A stretch of DNA of 64,000 nt from Acanthosepion esculentum (GCA_964036315.1 OZ038488.1:59338134-59402133), one strand, 5' to 3'. Shown: positions 22,053 to 33,454, counted from the first letter of the stretch. Program-made: numbers and translations. The notes: generated by a model not told the origin, from the sequence alone.

Positions 22053-22100
22053 CTCAACCGATCTGTTTCGTCCCCTGAGGGTCTTTATCAAGGCAACTAT
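22053..22100 (-). ncRNA. Hammerhead-ribozyme-like motif (degenerate)
   Basis: Read on the minus strand: CC, TTGATAA, a GACCC..GGGGAC hairpin, GAAAC, then AGATC followed by GG. This is the hammerhead layout (stem I, CUGANGA, stem II, GAAA, very short stem III, UH cleavage site). C3 and G8 are both replaced, by U and A, which would keep their pairing. Whether it can cleave is unknown. Similar variants lie at 37160 and 62709. Confidence 0.3.
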
Positions 22101-22231
22101 AAAGATTTTATTTTGTGACAAGTTATTATATGCAAGATCAAAAATGTTATTGGTCAATAAAAACTTTACTTTAGTCTGATGAAGTCGTAAAGAAATAAAC
22201 GAGTAACAATTTTTTCGTCTTTTTTGTCATT

Positions 22232-22235
<4 letters not shown>

Positions 22236-22288
<53 letters not shown>

Positions 22289-22306
22289 GGGTGCGTCTGT
22301 GTGTGC

Positions 22307-22357
<51 letters not shown>
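22236..22357. repeat. Two (TA)n arrays
   Basis: Pure TA at 22236-22285 and 22309-22357, separated by a G-rich 23-bp spacer with GTGCGTCTGTGTGTGCG. Confidence 0.95.
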
Positions 22358-22361
<4 letters not shown>

Positions 22362-22394
22362 TGTGTATATGATCAAATTATACTTTAAGGTATG

Positions 22395-22572
22395 CTATAT
22401 TTGTAGTTAAAGTGGTCAATATTAGAGATAGAGCGTATGTAAATATAAAAGTGAGGTCAACACGGAGCGGCGACAGTGGGATGGCCTGAAGATTGCGTTC
22501 ACATACATATACAAACACACATACATACATACACACATATATAGATAAATACATAGTTAGATAGATAGATAC

Positions 22573-22604
<32 letters not shown>
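22395..22604 (-). repeat. Family D fragment (reverse) and (GATA)n tract
   Basis: AGAGATAGAGCGTATGTAAA..GAGGTCAACACGGAG..GAAGATTGCGTT is the inverted, diverged family D sequence; a GATA/TAGA tetranucleotide tract follows at about 22552-22604. Confidence 0.6.
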
Positions 22605-22605
<1 letters not shown>

Positions 22606-22852
22606 AAGATAAAATGCTTTCCTATATTGAATGCTCTTTAATTCACATCTGAAGTCACATCTGACTTCCAATTATATAAGTAATTATGTAATACATATAG
22701 CCGAACAAATTTAAACTAGTTTACGTCATAAAATAACATCTGTTAAGGAAAATAAGATTTCTCATAATAAAACCAATTTATCAATCCTTTCGGCTGAAGA
22801 TTGGATCTAATTCCGCAAAATGCAGAGGAGAAAAATGAGTGAACATTTAAAT

Positions 22853-22856
<4 letters not shown>

Positions 22857-22936
<80 letters not shown>
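22857..22936. repeat. (TA)n microsatellite
   Basis: About 80 bp of pure TA on the left of the foldback element. Confidence 0.95.
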
Positions 22937-22941
<5 letters not shown>

Positions 22942-23021
22942 AGTAACGAAAATCTTGGTAATCCGTATATATAGACCCAAGGAGGATGAAATCCTGAGAG
23001 CTCAATGTTAATTCAGAGCTA

Positions 23022-24292
23022 ATATTTTAAAGAAAAACCGACCAATTTATGGCTCCATTGTAATAGTTTATTTCACCAGAGTCTTTTAACATTCCCTGGA
23101 TCTTCAGACATCACTTTCAAAAGGTGAAACGAAAAATGAAATTAAAATTTACAGTTTTGACAGGCAGTATTAAGCTTATATAAGTTAATATAGATTTAAA
23201 TTAAAATATGTTACTCCTGAACTATTAGTCTTGATGTCAAAAATATTAAAATTAAATATATTTTTTTAAATTTAAACACTTAATTCACCACCTAACGTTA
23301 AATGTTGAATTTAAGGAAAAAATTTAAATAGGGATAAATATGAATGTATGTGGAAATTTGCAAATGTATGTGTAAGTATTTGTATATGATTATGCATATA
23401 TGCCGGTGTATATCGATACATGTGTGTGTGCTTATGTATGTAATTGCACATGTACGTGAACGTATGTATATGTGATGCTTGCATAAATATATATGTGGTA
23501 TATATACGAAGAAACAAAATCTTTTTGCGATGACCTTCAAATCTTACTCCATCTTGATTTGAAACATAAACTTTAAGTAAGAAATATTACCCATCTAAAA
23601 ATAGCTACAAATTACATTCATGAATTAAACTCAAACTGATAAATATGTTACCTTAACAGTCTTTCAAAATATTAAAATATTACTTTTAGTAAACCCTTAT
23701 ATTTTCTTTTATTATAGTCGTTTATTAATATAGTATTCAACTCATATTAGATCTCTAATTTATTTGTAGAGAAGTTGAATATTTAAATTGCTAACAAGCA
23801 TTAAATTAATTTCTTCATGGAGTTTTTAAACATTTAAATTACTATCAAACGTTGAAATCTGTTTTTATCTAATTTGCTAAAGCTATACCACCCCTCTTCC
23901 TCCGTAAACCTCTTTTCTCTTTACTTCACCATTTTTTCTTTGTCCCTTTTTTCTCTTCCCCTTCCACATATCATTCCGTTGAGTTGACCGATTAAATAGG
24001 TCAATATCTGATCCTTACCCCCTTCCTTCCTCAATATTATGTATTATAAAGAAATATAAAAATAAATTTTAAAATTCTCCCTTCCCTCTCTAAACTCGAC
24101 CATGTATCTAACACCATTCCTCGCTACCTTCTATATTAACTTATATAAGGTTAATACTGCCCGTCAAAAGTGTAAATTTTAATTTCCTTTTTCGTTTCAC
24201 CTTTTGAAAGTGATGTCTGAAGATCCATGGACAGTTAAAAGTCCTTGGTGAAATAAACTATTACAATGGAGCCTTAAAGTGGTCTGTTTTTC

Positions 24293-24300
<8 letters not shown>
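23022..24300. mobile_element. Foldback element with 170-bp inverted ends
   Basis: 23022-23192 and 24131-24300 are inverted copies of each other at roughly 90 per cent identity, sharing TTAAAGAAAAAC, GGCTCCATTGTAATAGTTTA, TTCAGACATCACTTTCAAAA and GGTGAAACGAAAAA. The ends lie next to (TA)n arrays (22857-22936, 24298-24360). The 940-bp interior is AT-rich with no long frame. Inside each arm, inward-reading, CTGAAGATCC..GGTGAAA recalls a hammerhead core. Class unknown; could be a non-autonomous DNA transposon or a PLE-derived inverted dimer. Confidence 0.65.

Positions 24301-24360
<60 letters not shown>
24298..24360. repeat. (TA)n microsatellite
   Basis: About 62 bp of pure TA on the right of the foldback element. 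Confidence 0.95.
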
Positions 24361-24362
<2 letters not shown>

Positions 24363-24364
24363 TA

Positions 24365-24575
24365 AAGTGAATTATACTTTTAAGATATGTGTAAAAGTGC
24401 GGGATAGAACGTATGTAAAAAAAAATGAATCTATAAATATAAGCAGCGGAAAACAGCGAATGATCTATTTCATGCCTGAAAGTAATTTTTAGGTCATCTG
24501 CAGATTGCGTCCAAGCAGGAAACAGACTGTTGTTATTCAATATTGAACTCTGTCCGCATAGCTTACATTTATCTA
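24365..24575 (+). repeat. Family D copy, diverged
   Basis: CAGATTGCGTCCAAGCAGG, AAACAGACTGTTGTTATTC and GGGATAGAACGTATGTAAA are diverged family D words. Confidence 0.5.
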
Positions 24576-24578
<3 letters not shown>

Positions 24579-24648
<70 letters not shown>

Positions 24649-24725
24649 AGAGAGAGAGAGAGAAAGAAAGGGGGAAAGATCAAGAAAAAGGGAACGGAAA
24701 AAGAAAAGAGAGAGAGAGAAAGCGA
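24579..24725. repeat. (TA)n followed by (GA)-rich tract
   Basis: About 70 bp of TA then GAGAGA/GAAA sequence to about 24725. Confidence 0.95.
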
Positions 24726-25019
24726 TGGGTAGATATTAACAAATACCAAACAGCCTGCAGGGACATCCATCGATATCGTAACTTAGTTTTACGCTATTGC
24801 AATCGTCGGGCGACAATATCTGAGCACACTGTATTAACGTAACTTTTACAGTTCTTTAGTTTAATTTTCAGAGTCATTCAGCACTTTAGGCTTTTGTGTA
24901 GGTCGTTGTCTGATTTTCCTCTTTCTTCGTCGTCTTTCTTTGTCTTTCCTTTTCTTTTGTTTTTTTTCTTTAGCAGGTGTAGTATTGGCAGGTTTAACGC
25001 TTAACCAGTAACTTGGTTT

Positions 25020-25086
25020 ATTTGGTAGATAGATAAATAGACATGAAGAGACTGTGATAGAAAGATAGATAGATATGAAGAGACTG

Positions 25087-25135
<49 letters not shown>

Positions 25136-25142
25136 TATAGAT
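25020..25142. repeat. (GATA)n tract
   Basis: Tetranucleotide GATA/TAGA repeats, about 12 clean units at 25088-25135, with a degenerate copy upstream. Confidence 0.9.
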
Positions 25143-25874
25143 ACGTACACGGTAGATGTAAGTTATGACTGAGCGAAGTAAAATTATCATTTTAATATTC
25201 ACACTGATACTGTGGCTTTAGCAATCAGTGCAAAAATGTAACAATTTTTCGCATTTTCCGTAAACAATATTAATATTTTAATTAATTATTTTTCAGTAAA
25301 AATAAATTAATATTGAAAAATATGCGTTTTCTTGATATCGCAAATGTCTGTCTGTAAATAAGGCGGATATTTTTTCGTGACGTTCCGGTTTGTTCAAAGG
25401 AAGCAGTTTAATAAGAGTTTTTATAAGAGGGAATAGAACAGATGCATGTTGACAAAATATAGGAAAATAGGTAGAGACAATGTCAAGGAGTGCTTACCTA
25501 ACCAGAGATAAGGCATTTATTAGATCGATAAGAAAATGTATAATCCGAGACACAAAACTCACATCGCTGTTCTCCAAATGATACACTAGAGACGTCCGAG
25601 AGTAGGTAGGGAAATTGAAAAATATAATTTGGATAATAGATACATATATTTCATATATGCGGGTATATATACAGTGTAATGATTGCCCTATGGCTGGTAC
25701 ATATGACAGAATGATATACTGTTGTTTTCCGTGCCTGCTTGTTTGTTGAGCTACTCATGTTTCTTAGTGTTCAGACCCATATTTCTAGCTTGCTTATTTG
25801 ACAAACTTTTTCACTTGTAAATTTAACGAAACAATTTCACTTTATAAGTTTTGTATTATTCTAAGTGAACATTA

Positions 25875-25876
<2 letters not shown>
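25143..25876. other. Nothing recognised
   Basis: AT-rich unique sequence; no long frame or shared repeat seen. Confidence 0.5.
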
Positions 25877-25917
<41 letters not shown>

Positions 25918-26138
25918 AATGTAAAAGAACGAAAAGTATATAAATTCAAAAGTTCATAACATAAAAATGGGCCCAATACAAGAGTAGAGCAATAGATACT
26001 CATTATAAACTGGTACATTGGAAAATGCAAGTTACCACGACAAAAATGTATATTTGTTTCGACGTCCAAAGACGTCTCATGAGGTGGTTAACAATGGCGG
26101 TGGTACCACCATTGTTAACCACTTGATGAGTCGTATGT

Positions 26139-26211
<73 letters not shown>
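25877..26211. repeat. (TA)n, short hairpin and (CA)n
   Basis: TA at 25877-25916; an inverted repeat at about 26078-26130 (TGGTTAACAATGG around GTACC, arms about 22 bp with one mismatch); then 70 bp of pure CA at 26141-26211. Confidence 0.9.
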
Positions 26212-26215
<4 letters not shown>

Positions 26216-26635
26216 GGATTCCACAGACATACTTCTTCGCTGTATCACAGCTCATCATATAATTGCTTCCAGTCGAGAGGGGAATTTTTAACGCATTATA
26301 TACAAGATATAAGCATTCCCGGCTACCAGAGTGCTCAATTCATATGGAAGAGCTTTTTTAATTAGCATCAGCCGACGAATTCCCTTTCTTCCAAAGTGCT
26401 CAACTTACAAGTGGGGGAACGAAAGATGGTTTACGTGTGTTTCTTATAAAACGTAGCTTTAATAGCCAGCTTAATGAAACAATATTGCCAATAAGATTGA
26501 TGATATTTATTATATATCAATTTTGTCTAAATTGCAGTACTTTTAAAGTCTTCATTTAATAGCAGACATTAAAAAAATCCCTATTTAATCTGTGATTCTA
26601 ATTTGAAAATATATATAAACTCCGATCTGCGTCTT
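26212..26635. other. Nothing recognised
   Basis: AT-rich unique sequence. Confidence 0.5.
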
Positions 26636-26639
26636 TCTC

Positions 26640-27040
26640 GTTGTCTTTGGTATATGACGATAAACTACATCCGACAGCAAGGCCTCTGATCGGGAGGTTT
26701 TGAGGAGTGTGGAACCACCTCTTAATTGGTGTTGTTCCCAGGCCCACCAACACTCAGGGTGGCAGCACCTGTTAGGGTCCCATCTATGGGCAAATAGTTA
26801 ATCCCCAAACTAAAAGAAAATGAACGTATAAAACATTCATAGTAAAAATGAGCAGCAATACATTTCCATGGTAAAAAATACCAGCCATACATTTTTCTAA
26901 AACAAAAATATCATTAATACATTTTTATTAAAAAATATAGCAGCAATACATTTTTGTATAAGACATAATAAATGCTTCTAAAAATAAAATTTCGCATTGA
27001 ATGACTCATAAGGAGTTGGTATGCTGCTAAACAAAGAAAC
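26640..27040 (+). repeat. Retroposon family C
   Basis: Starts near TATGACGATAAACTACATCC, has GGAACCACCTCTTAATTG and CACCTGTTAGGGTCCCA, then several diverged copies of an about 30-bp unit with GCAATACATTT, and ends GGAGTTGGTATGCTG followed by AAACAAAGAAACAAA. The A-rich tail orients the copy and suggests LINE-style retroposition. Confidence 0.75.
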
Positions 27041-27113
27041 AAATGGTTCGCGCCCGGGTTTAATAAATCTTCGCAATGACAGGTTATGTAAACAGCTAGT
27101 ACATATACAAATT

Positions 27114-27118
<5 letters not shown>

Positions 27119-27155
<37 letters not shown>

Positions 27156-27161
27156 CACATA

Positions 27162-27231
<70 letters not shown>
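27119..27231. repeat. Two (TA)n arrays
   Basis: 27119-27150 and 27165-27231, separated by TTGCACATATTCA, which is inverted again just after the second array. Confidence 0.95.
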
Positions 27232-27233
<2 letters not shown>

Positions 27234-27239
27234 TATGTG

Positions 27240-27975
27240 TGAATGCAATGTCAAAATAACCCCAATTAAGAAGGTTCAGTTGAAATTTGCAACTTATTCT
27301 ACTATTTTAACGACTAGCTTCCGTCAGGCGAGTTGACACAATCACCTTTTCTTTTTGTCTCTTCACAAAATCTCTGATCTGAATACACCAGAGAAGTGTA
27401 AGAAATAAGCAAAAAAGACACTTTTGTTTTTTTTTCTATGCATATTAATCTCGACATAGGTCAAATTTTGTTTTTATCTTGTTAAACATTTCGAAATTCA
27501 CAAGTCAAAGTTAAAAAGAAAATGCGATGATCGTCGGAAAGATATTTATAAAATATGTTTCGAAATCTTTTTTTATTTTCATGTTTTCTTATTTATTACT
27601 TATTCATGTTCTTTAGAAGTGGCAGCGAAGTTTAAATATTGATTTACGTGAAAAATCGCCAGAATTACGTGATGTCTAACGTCAGATGTGTATTTGGAAT
27701 TCTGTTTCCAATGCGAGCAATTATAAGTTCCAAAAACTTTGATATAAGAATAGAAACGATTTTTAAACATGCGTATACACACACACATACACTCAATCAA
27801 TCACAAAACATTGTAGCTGTGAGAATTCTAACATAGAGTCTGGATGAATATTTATTATTTCACTCTATATAACATATAGATTGATTATATATCTATATAT
27901 GTTTTTCGCTTGATAATCTGGGCGTTGAGGAGTTGACTAAGTAGATGTTTGAGTTTTGATCATTCTTTCCTCATT
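27240..27975. other. Unassigned; short dispersed repeat at its left
   Basis: TTTTTGTCTCTTCACAAAAT with flanking sequence (27340-27400) recurs inverted at 29825-29900. Otherwise nothing recognised. Confidence 0.4.
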
Positions 27976-27977
27976 TG

Positions 27978-27979
27978 GG

Positions 27980-28053
<74 letters not shown>

Positions 28054-28110
28054 TTAAAAATCGAATGCAGGTCCAATATGGATCGGAAACTGATAGAGTG
28101 ATAAATAAAG

Positions 28111-28178
<68 letters not shown>
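27978..28178. repeat. Three (TA)n arrays
   Basis: TA runs at about 27978-28008, 28015-28050 and 28113-28178. Confidence 0.95.
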
Positions 28179-28181
<3 letters not shown>

Positions 28182-28198
28182 GTGAATATATTTCACTT

Positions 28199-28455
28199 TA
28201 TGGTGATTTTTTAAACTTAGCACGAGGCTGAAAGTATGGGGCACCCAGTCAAGATGGAAGTCACTACTCAGTCGTAATTGATCTTGCAAGACAAACTTGC
28301 TAACATTACACCGCGTCGATGTGTCCATAAAATGATTTACGAAGCATAGTTTGGATGAATCACAACACCGAATTAATGGGCCACCTAGTGAGAATCGAAC
28401 TTACTATTTAGGCGTATCTGATCTACTTGCCAACCCTTACATATCTTACCCTATA
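28199..28455 (-). repeat. Two tRNA-derived SINE heads, family A (reverse)
   Basis: 28199-28326 (GCTGAAAGTATGGGGCACCC, inverted box A TAACATTACACCGCGTCG) and 28338-28455 (CACCTAGTGAGAATCGAACT, inverted box B) lie in tandem, as in the 5305-5922 cluster. Confidence 0.65.
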
Positions 28456-28836
28456 TGATTTGAATTATGCAGATTATACATCTTTTTATTTGACTTGAGC
28501 TTGGAACGAAGTTAATCGCTGGGCTTGCATATTTTTCTCAAAGATGCGATTTAATGTATATCATTATAAGCACAATGAATAAAATCGGCAAAACTGGTCG
28601 AATTTTGGCTGTTAGAATTACCTTAGAACTAGCGACCTAGCAATTCCCATTGCCTGATATTGTGACAGTTGTTTCGACACTGATAGACTAAAGAATAAAA
28701 TTGATATCGTTTATGAGCGGGAGTTTTGAACAAATCTTCTCTCATAATTGCATTAGCAGGCAATAATAACAGCTAAAAGTTGATACGCCTATTGTTACCA
28801 TTTACAGGAAATAGCTAATTCTCATATCACTCTCTT

Positions 28837-28838
<2 letters not shown>
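28456..28838. other. Nothing recognised
   Basis: AT-rich unique sequence. Confidence 0.5.
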
Positions 28839-28869
<31 letters not shown>

Positions 28870-28974
28870 CAAAGTGTAGGAGAACGAACAGTAGGATTAC
28901 AGCGTTCAAAATATTAATTTAAAAATAGTGTTCATTATATATATATATAATCAATATATGCATATATATATAAT

Positions 28975-29063
<89 letters not shown>

Positions 29064-29132
29064 TTGAGCACTCTTTAAAGAATAGTAATTGTTGGTTATT
29101 GGATTTCACTCTGTATATACCAATCCTAAACT

Positions 29133-29199
<67 letters not shown>
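28839..29199. repeat. (TA)n cluster around a family E segment
   Basis: TA arrays at 28839-28870, 28977-29060 and 29137-29199. Between the last two, TTGAGCACTCTTTAAAGAAT and TGGTTATTGGATTTCACTC (family E) match 33690-33765 and 45790-45895. Confidence 0.85.
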
Positions 29200-29200
<1 letters not shown>

Positions 29201-29234
29201 CAATTCATCCCGAGCAAGGTCACTAAGACGCAGC

Positions 29235-29640
29235 TTGTTTCAGAGTGTGAAAGAAAAAGAAAAACGTTATTAAGGAGCGAGAACAATGGAAGATAACGAT
29301 TGACATTGAATTTAAATTTTTGAAGATCAAAGTTGAATTGAAATTTTTAAAAAAAGCCGGACGAGACTTGCACGAGCGGGAGTTGCGAGAAAAGAAAATG
29401 TTAGTATAGAAATTGTGTTTACATCTAACCATTTCAACTGACTGAATGATGAGACTTTGCTGCCACTCTAGGGGAAAGTTCATCAGAACAACTACCATGA
29501 AAGTATTTATACAAAAAGGTAGAGGAAAGATATATTACGGAGGTGGGAAAGTGACCGAAGCTGAGATGCCAGGTCAGGATCAATAACATTGCAGATTCTA
29601 ATTTGAATTTTATCAAGGATCTCTAAATATATAGCATCAT
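29235..29640 (-). pseudogene. LINE (jockey/CR1-like) C-terminal fragment
   Basis: The minus strand reads FLYKYFHGSCSDELSPRV at about 29470-29530 and, after a frame change, [18 protein letters not shown] near 29290-29340. These correspond to the FHG-x-CSDEL block and the final RVNRYL block of the same LINE lineage at 60295-61335. The roughly 230 bp at 29240-29475 are clearly related to 43370-43620. Non-functional. Confidence 0.65.
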
Positions 29641-29720
29641 CGGCACCATATATGGCAGCAATATTCACGACATGTATGAATAGCACTTATAAATATGTAA
29701 GAGAGATAAGATATATAAAT

Positions 29721-29733
29721 GTAATCTCTCTCT

Positions 29734-29788
<55 letters not shown>
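29721..29788. repeat. (CT)n-(GT)n microsatellite
   Basis: Short CT run, then about 50 bp of GT. Confidence 0.95.
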
Positions 29789-30002
29789 TGTTTACATAGA
29801 GGTGTACAATAAGAAGGGAAACAAATATATCTAGATCAGAAATTTTGTGAAGAGACAAAAAATGTGATTGGGTAAATAACACCAGATCTTCTCAGATCTG
29901 TTAGTTCTCGAACATCTTGTCCATTATATTCACGATGGTGATGTGAACTATTCCTTGAAATTGTGGCGTTACTAACTGATCTCTCTCTCTCTCTCCCGCC
30001 CC

Positions 30003-30320
30003 AAGTCCTGGGTATGATGATAAACTACATCCAGCAGCAAGGCCTCTGATAGGAAGACTCGAGGTTTTGAGGAGCATGGAACCACCTCTTAACTGCTATT
30101 TTTACCAGGTCAACTCTAACCCGGGGTGGTAGTACCTGTTAGGCTCCCAGCTATGGGCAAATATTGAACCCCCAGACAAATCACTATGAAAGTATAAAAA
30201 TACATTTCTAGTAAAAATATCAGCAATATATGTTTTATATAAAAACGACAAACAATATATATTTATAGACAAATAACTAGGAGTACTTTTTACTTGTAGT
30301 TGAGAGTATACAATTTTCTG
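30003..30320 (+). repeat. Retroposon family C, 5' part
   Basis: GGGTATGATGATAAACTACA, GGAACCACCTCTTAACTG and GTAGTACCTGTTAGGCTCCC place this as the 5' part of family C. A matching 3' end (GAGGTTGATATGCCG, AAACAAAG) lies at 30600-30665, past the foldback at 30340-30555, so the copy may have been split. A second 3' end (GGAGTTGATATGCCGTTAAA) lies at 30890-30955. Confidence 0.7.
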
Positions 30321-30339
30321 TCTATATCTCTGAGATGAA

Positions 30340-30555
30340 TTATTATAATTATTTACATTATTCAGACTGTTATCCTCATTTTCATTGCCATATTCAAAAT
30401 GTTTCGGCTGTTGTATGCTCCGGCCTACTTGGACGAAATAAAGGGTTCAGTTCGAAATTCCAATCACCTGATGAAGACCGGAGCGTACAACGGCCCAAAC
30501 CTTGTGAATATAGCAATGAATATGAGGATAACAGTCCGAATAATGTAAATAATAT
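30340..30555. repeat. Foldback repeat family G, 80-bp arms
   Basis: 30348-30427 and 30471-30553 are imperfect inverted copies (ATTATTTACATTATTC with AATAATGTAAATAAT; CTGTTATCCTCAT with ATGAGGATAACAG). A single-sided relative is at 34320-34510 (ATGAGGATTACAGTCC) and a diverged one at 61590-61740. Between the arms lies an intact CTGATGA (30468-30474) followed by GACCGGAG..CGGCCCAAAC, hammerhead-like but with GAAA altered to CAAA. Confidence 0.7.
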
Positions 30556-30974
30556 ATAGAATTGGGTTCAAATATATTTATTTGGGGCTATAAAATCGTG
30601 TTCAGATAATTTAGATTTCGGCATTAAATTACCCATAGAGGTTGATATGCCGCGAAACAAAGTCAACTAACATGAAAGATATTTCATAACATTAATCTAT
30701 ATAATACCTGACAATTTCTTAAATCAAACTGTATTCCCAAATATAACTTCAACAGAACTACAACTCACCACCTCTAGTAATTATGTTTACACAAACATGT
30801 ATATACACAAAAGCTGAGTATCATCTACCATGTATTCAATTGTGAAAGCAGAATAATATATATCGTAATTTTATTACTTCAAAGCTCTCAAGAAAATTAA
30901 ATTTCAGTATTAAATGATTCATAAGGAGTTGATATGCCGTTAAACAAATAAAACAATCAATCAACAATTCTCTT

Positions 30975-31790
30975 TTTCCGCCCTATCTCTTCCTTCGACC
31001 ACACCCCTGATAATCAAGTGGATTAAAATCAGGAGTGCTGAGAGACCATATACGGAAGATGACTAGGGAAATTCTAGGTCATTTACGCCTGGATCACGTA
31101 GCCCATGTGAAAAGAAACAGAAACTTTCTAGAAGCCGAGAAGCCACCACTGTACCACGCCCTCGTTCCAGGACATTATCAATTTCTCCAACGTCTTGATG
31201 GAGGCCCTGGCGCTGAGCCTTTGATCCTGCGGGAAGACGTAAGGTGATATAACGTACCCTAGTTGCTCAAAACTTACAGGACTGTAATAAATGAAATGAA
31301 CGCCGTGTATCACTGTGGGTAGACCGCTGAGGCTCTCTCTGTGTCATCTGTAGTCATTTCTGCACACCTACTAGTACTATTCGTTCTTGGTTTCGGAATA
31401 TTACCAGAACGTACTTGGTTACTAGACCTTGTTAAGCCAGTGCTTCGATCAGAATACACGATTACCCCGGTTCACGCCGGGCATGAACTGCCCTCTTCTC
31501 ACCGCGTAGAAATTGTATCGAATATCCTCACTCACCACCCGTTTGATAATCGTTTCCGCTACATTGTGCTACTCTGTAAAGACCCCCATCGTCCTATTGG
31601 ACGAACCTGGTAATCTTTACGACATCAAACTTCTTACAAAGTTGCTTTTTCTTGACCACGGTTGACACGTTCCCGCCAGAGGCCTCCAGCTCGTTGTTGA
31701 ACTTGAACATGAAAGACCAATTCACTTTCAAGAAATTGGCTGAGCCGACGTGTTTGGTGTCTGGTTCACGAGGCAGGTCTATCTTTTTAA
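30975..31790 (-). pseudogene. Mariner-like transposase, nearly full length, decayed
   Basis: On the minus strand, in order: NELEASGGNVSTVVKKK (about 31700), VVSEDIRYNFYAVRRGQFM (about 31520-31570), YVFPQDQRLSARASIKTLEK (about 31190-31250) and WSLSTPDFNPLDY (about 31040). The blocks are those of the mariner-like family whose N-terminus is at 2226-2545, and STPDFNPLDY is the site of the third catalytic acid. Many frameshifts and stops separate them. The plus-strand frames at 31035-31873 are shadows. No inverted ends recognised. Confidence 0.7.
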
Positions 31791-31794
31791 TTTT

Positions 31795-32280
31795 ATACTT
31801 CAGTTTACAAGCTCTCGATGCGGCTGAAAGAGAAATGTTAAACTTTGATCTATACCGCTTGATAAAATGTTAGGTTATCTATATTATTAATCAGCTAAAG
31901 GTGGGTTTTCAACATCCCTGGCGTACTCATTACACACGTATCAAGCTCACTGTGGCGAATATAATTAGGTATTATTTATTTATACGCGAACATTCAGAGT
32001 TATATAATCTTCTGGCTGCTGAACACTTAAGCCTTGTAAGTATTCTAGTCCATAATCTCTTCTAAGTTGTTATTTGTATTTTATTAGTCACATAAAGTGT
32101 CGATTCTACCAGACATAGAACCGATATTTCTATATGAAAGCAGTGTATATTTTTACACTGCCTGACCGAAACACTGAGCTCGAAACTTCTGAAAAAACAA
32201 ACTTTGTGTAACTTGTTCCAAAGAATCTAAGTAGAAAAAGAATAAAACTTCGTCTTAAGAATCCGCACCAAAATATATGA
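31795..32280. other. Nothing recognised
   Basis: AT-rich sequence between two mariner-type remnants. Confidence 0.4.
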
Positions 32281-32282
32281 TA

Positions 32283-33041
32283 TGCGAGGTCTGATCAGAA
32301 AAAGATCGGGACTGTTGCTATAAAGGGAAAACTACAACACATGAATTCGGCATGTAATCTCCGTAGGAGTCCATTTCTGAAGTCACACACTTTATCTAGG
32401 TTCGATACCATTGATGGAAACATTCCTGGAATTCCTTATTTGGCATAACGAGTAGTTGTCTCGTCGCATTCTTTTGGATTTCCTCGACGTCTTGAAATCT
32501 TGGTCCATTGAAGTGGAATTTGATTTTTGGAAAGAGGAAAAATCTCAAGCGGCGAGATGTGGGGGAATATGATGATTTTCTTTCCTGGGGAATCTTGTGC
32601 TTAGCCAAAAACAACTGCACCAGCTGCGATGAATAGGCAAGTGCGTTCGCACTCACCGAACGTCAATGTAGATCTTGGAAATATTTGAATTACTCGTACA
32701 CTCGTGTTTGGCTCAAACACTCCTCTCCATACACTTTCTGCAACTTTGCGTAGGTCTTTGCGCTGGTATCATCAAGCTTTTGGCAAAATCTGGACGCAGA
32801 TTCTCTGCTCAATTTTCTCTGCCATTCTAACTGATGGAATCTCTGTAGCGTAGTGACACGACCACACTCTACACACTTTCTTTCCAAGAACTACTACAAA
32901 CAACACAAGTGAGTGAGGACGTTATAATTTAGTGCGCATGCGCAACAGTGTTCAAGGTCAATCTGTTCCGATCAGCTTCACTTTGCGTACTTTATCTCAG
33001 TAACCAAAACAACAGTCTCGATACTTTTTGATCAGATTTCG
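32283..33041. mobile_element. Internally deleted mariner, 759 bp
   Basis: TA flanks both sides (32281-32282, 33042-33043). The ends share CTGATCAGAAAAAG / CTGATCAAAAAGT and CGGGACTGTTG / CGAGACTGTTG as inverted repeats of about 35 bp with several mismatches. The coding part keeps both transposase ends and lacks the middle, so it is non-autonomous. Confidence 0.88.
32396..32887 (-). pseudogene. mariner transposase, N- and C-terminal ends only
   Basis: The minus strand 32887-32690 encodes ESASRFCQKLDDTSAKTYAK and YGEECLSQTRVYE, the mariner helix-turn-helix region. The segment 32656-32396 encodes IPQERKSSYSPTSRRLRFFL, FPKIKFHFNGPRFQDVEEIQ and MPNKEFQECFHQW, the C-terminus that begins just at the third catalytic site (SPD altered to SPT). 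The two catalytic aspartates between are deleted. A different mariner lineage from 13279-14560. Confidence 0.85.
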
Positions 33042-33043
33042 TA

Positions 33044-33450
33044 TATTAAATGTGTTACTTTAATGAAATTATTAATTTCTATGATACGGAATGACATTAT
33101 AGTTTCTGATTCCATAAGAATTTTTTATATATTTCTTTAAGTGTTATCGATTTATTATAGACAACTCTCCTCATTACATAATGTGGAATCTTACAAAATA
33201 AATATCGTAGAACAATATCAACAAACCCGGCTAATTTTGTGGAGAAAATATTCTGTTTCCATTGTTGGCTGTAAAAATATTACTGTTAATTAACATAAAT
33301 ATTTAATAAAATCCTGTTTGTGCTTCTAGCGATCCAGAATGAATCAAGTACTTTCAGAAGACAACGTAAAGACCGAAACCACCAGAAATTAGTGTGGATC
33401 TATTTATTTAAAACTTGATTTTCAATGTCATGTGCCTTCAGGAAATGGCA
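33044..33450. other. Nothing recognised
   Basis: AT-rich unique sequence. Confidence 0.5.
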
Positions 33451-33454
33451 GTCT

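Noticed and set aside
21767..22157. Open frames of up to 90 codons made of alternating Ile-Tyr
   Set aside because: They are translations of (TA)n microsatellites. The same applies to the His-Thr, Val-Cys, Asn and Ser-Leu runs at many other loci.
31035..31873. Four consecutive plus-strand frames of 70-90 codons
   Set aside because: The minus strand carries mariner-like transposase motifs over the same interval, so the plus-strand frames are shadows.
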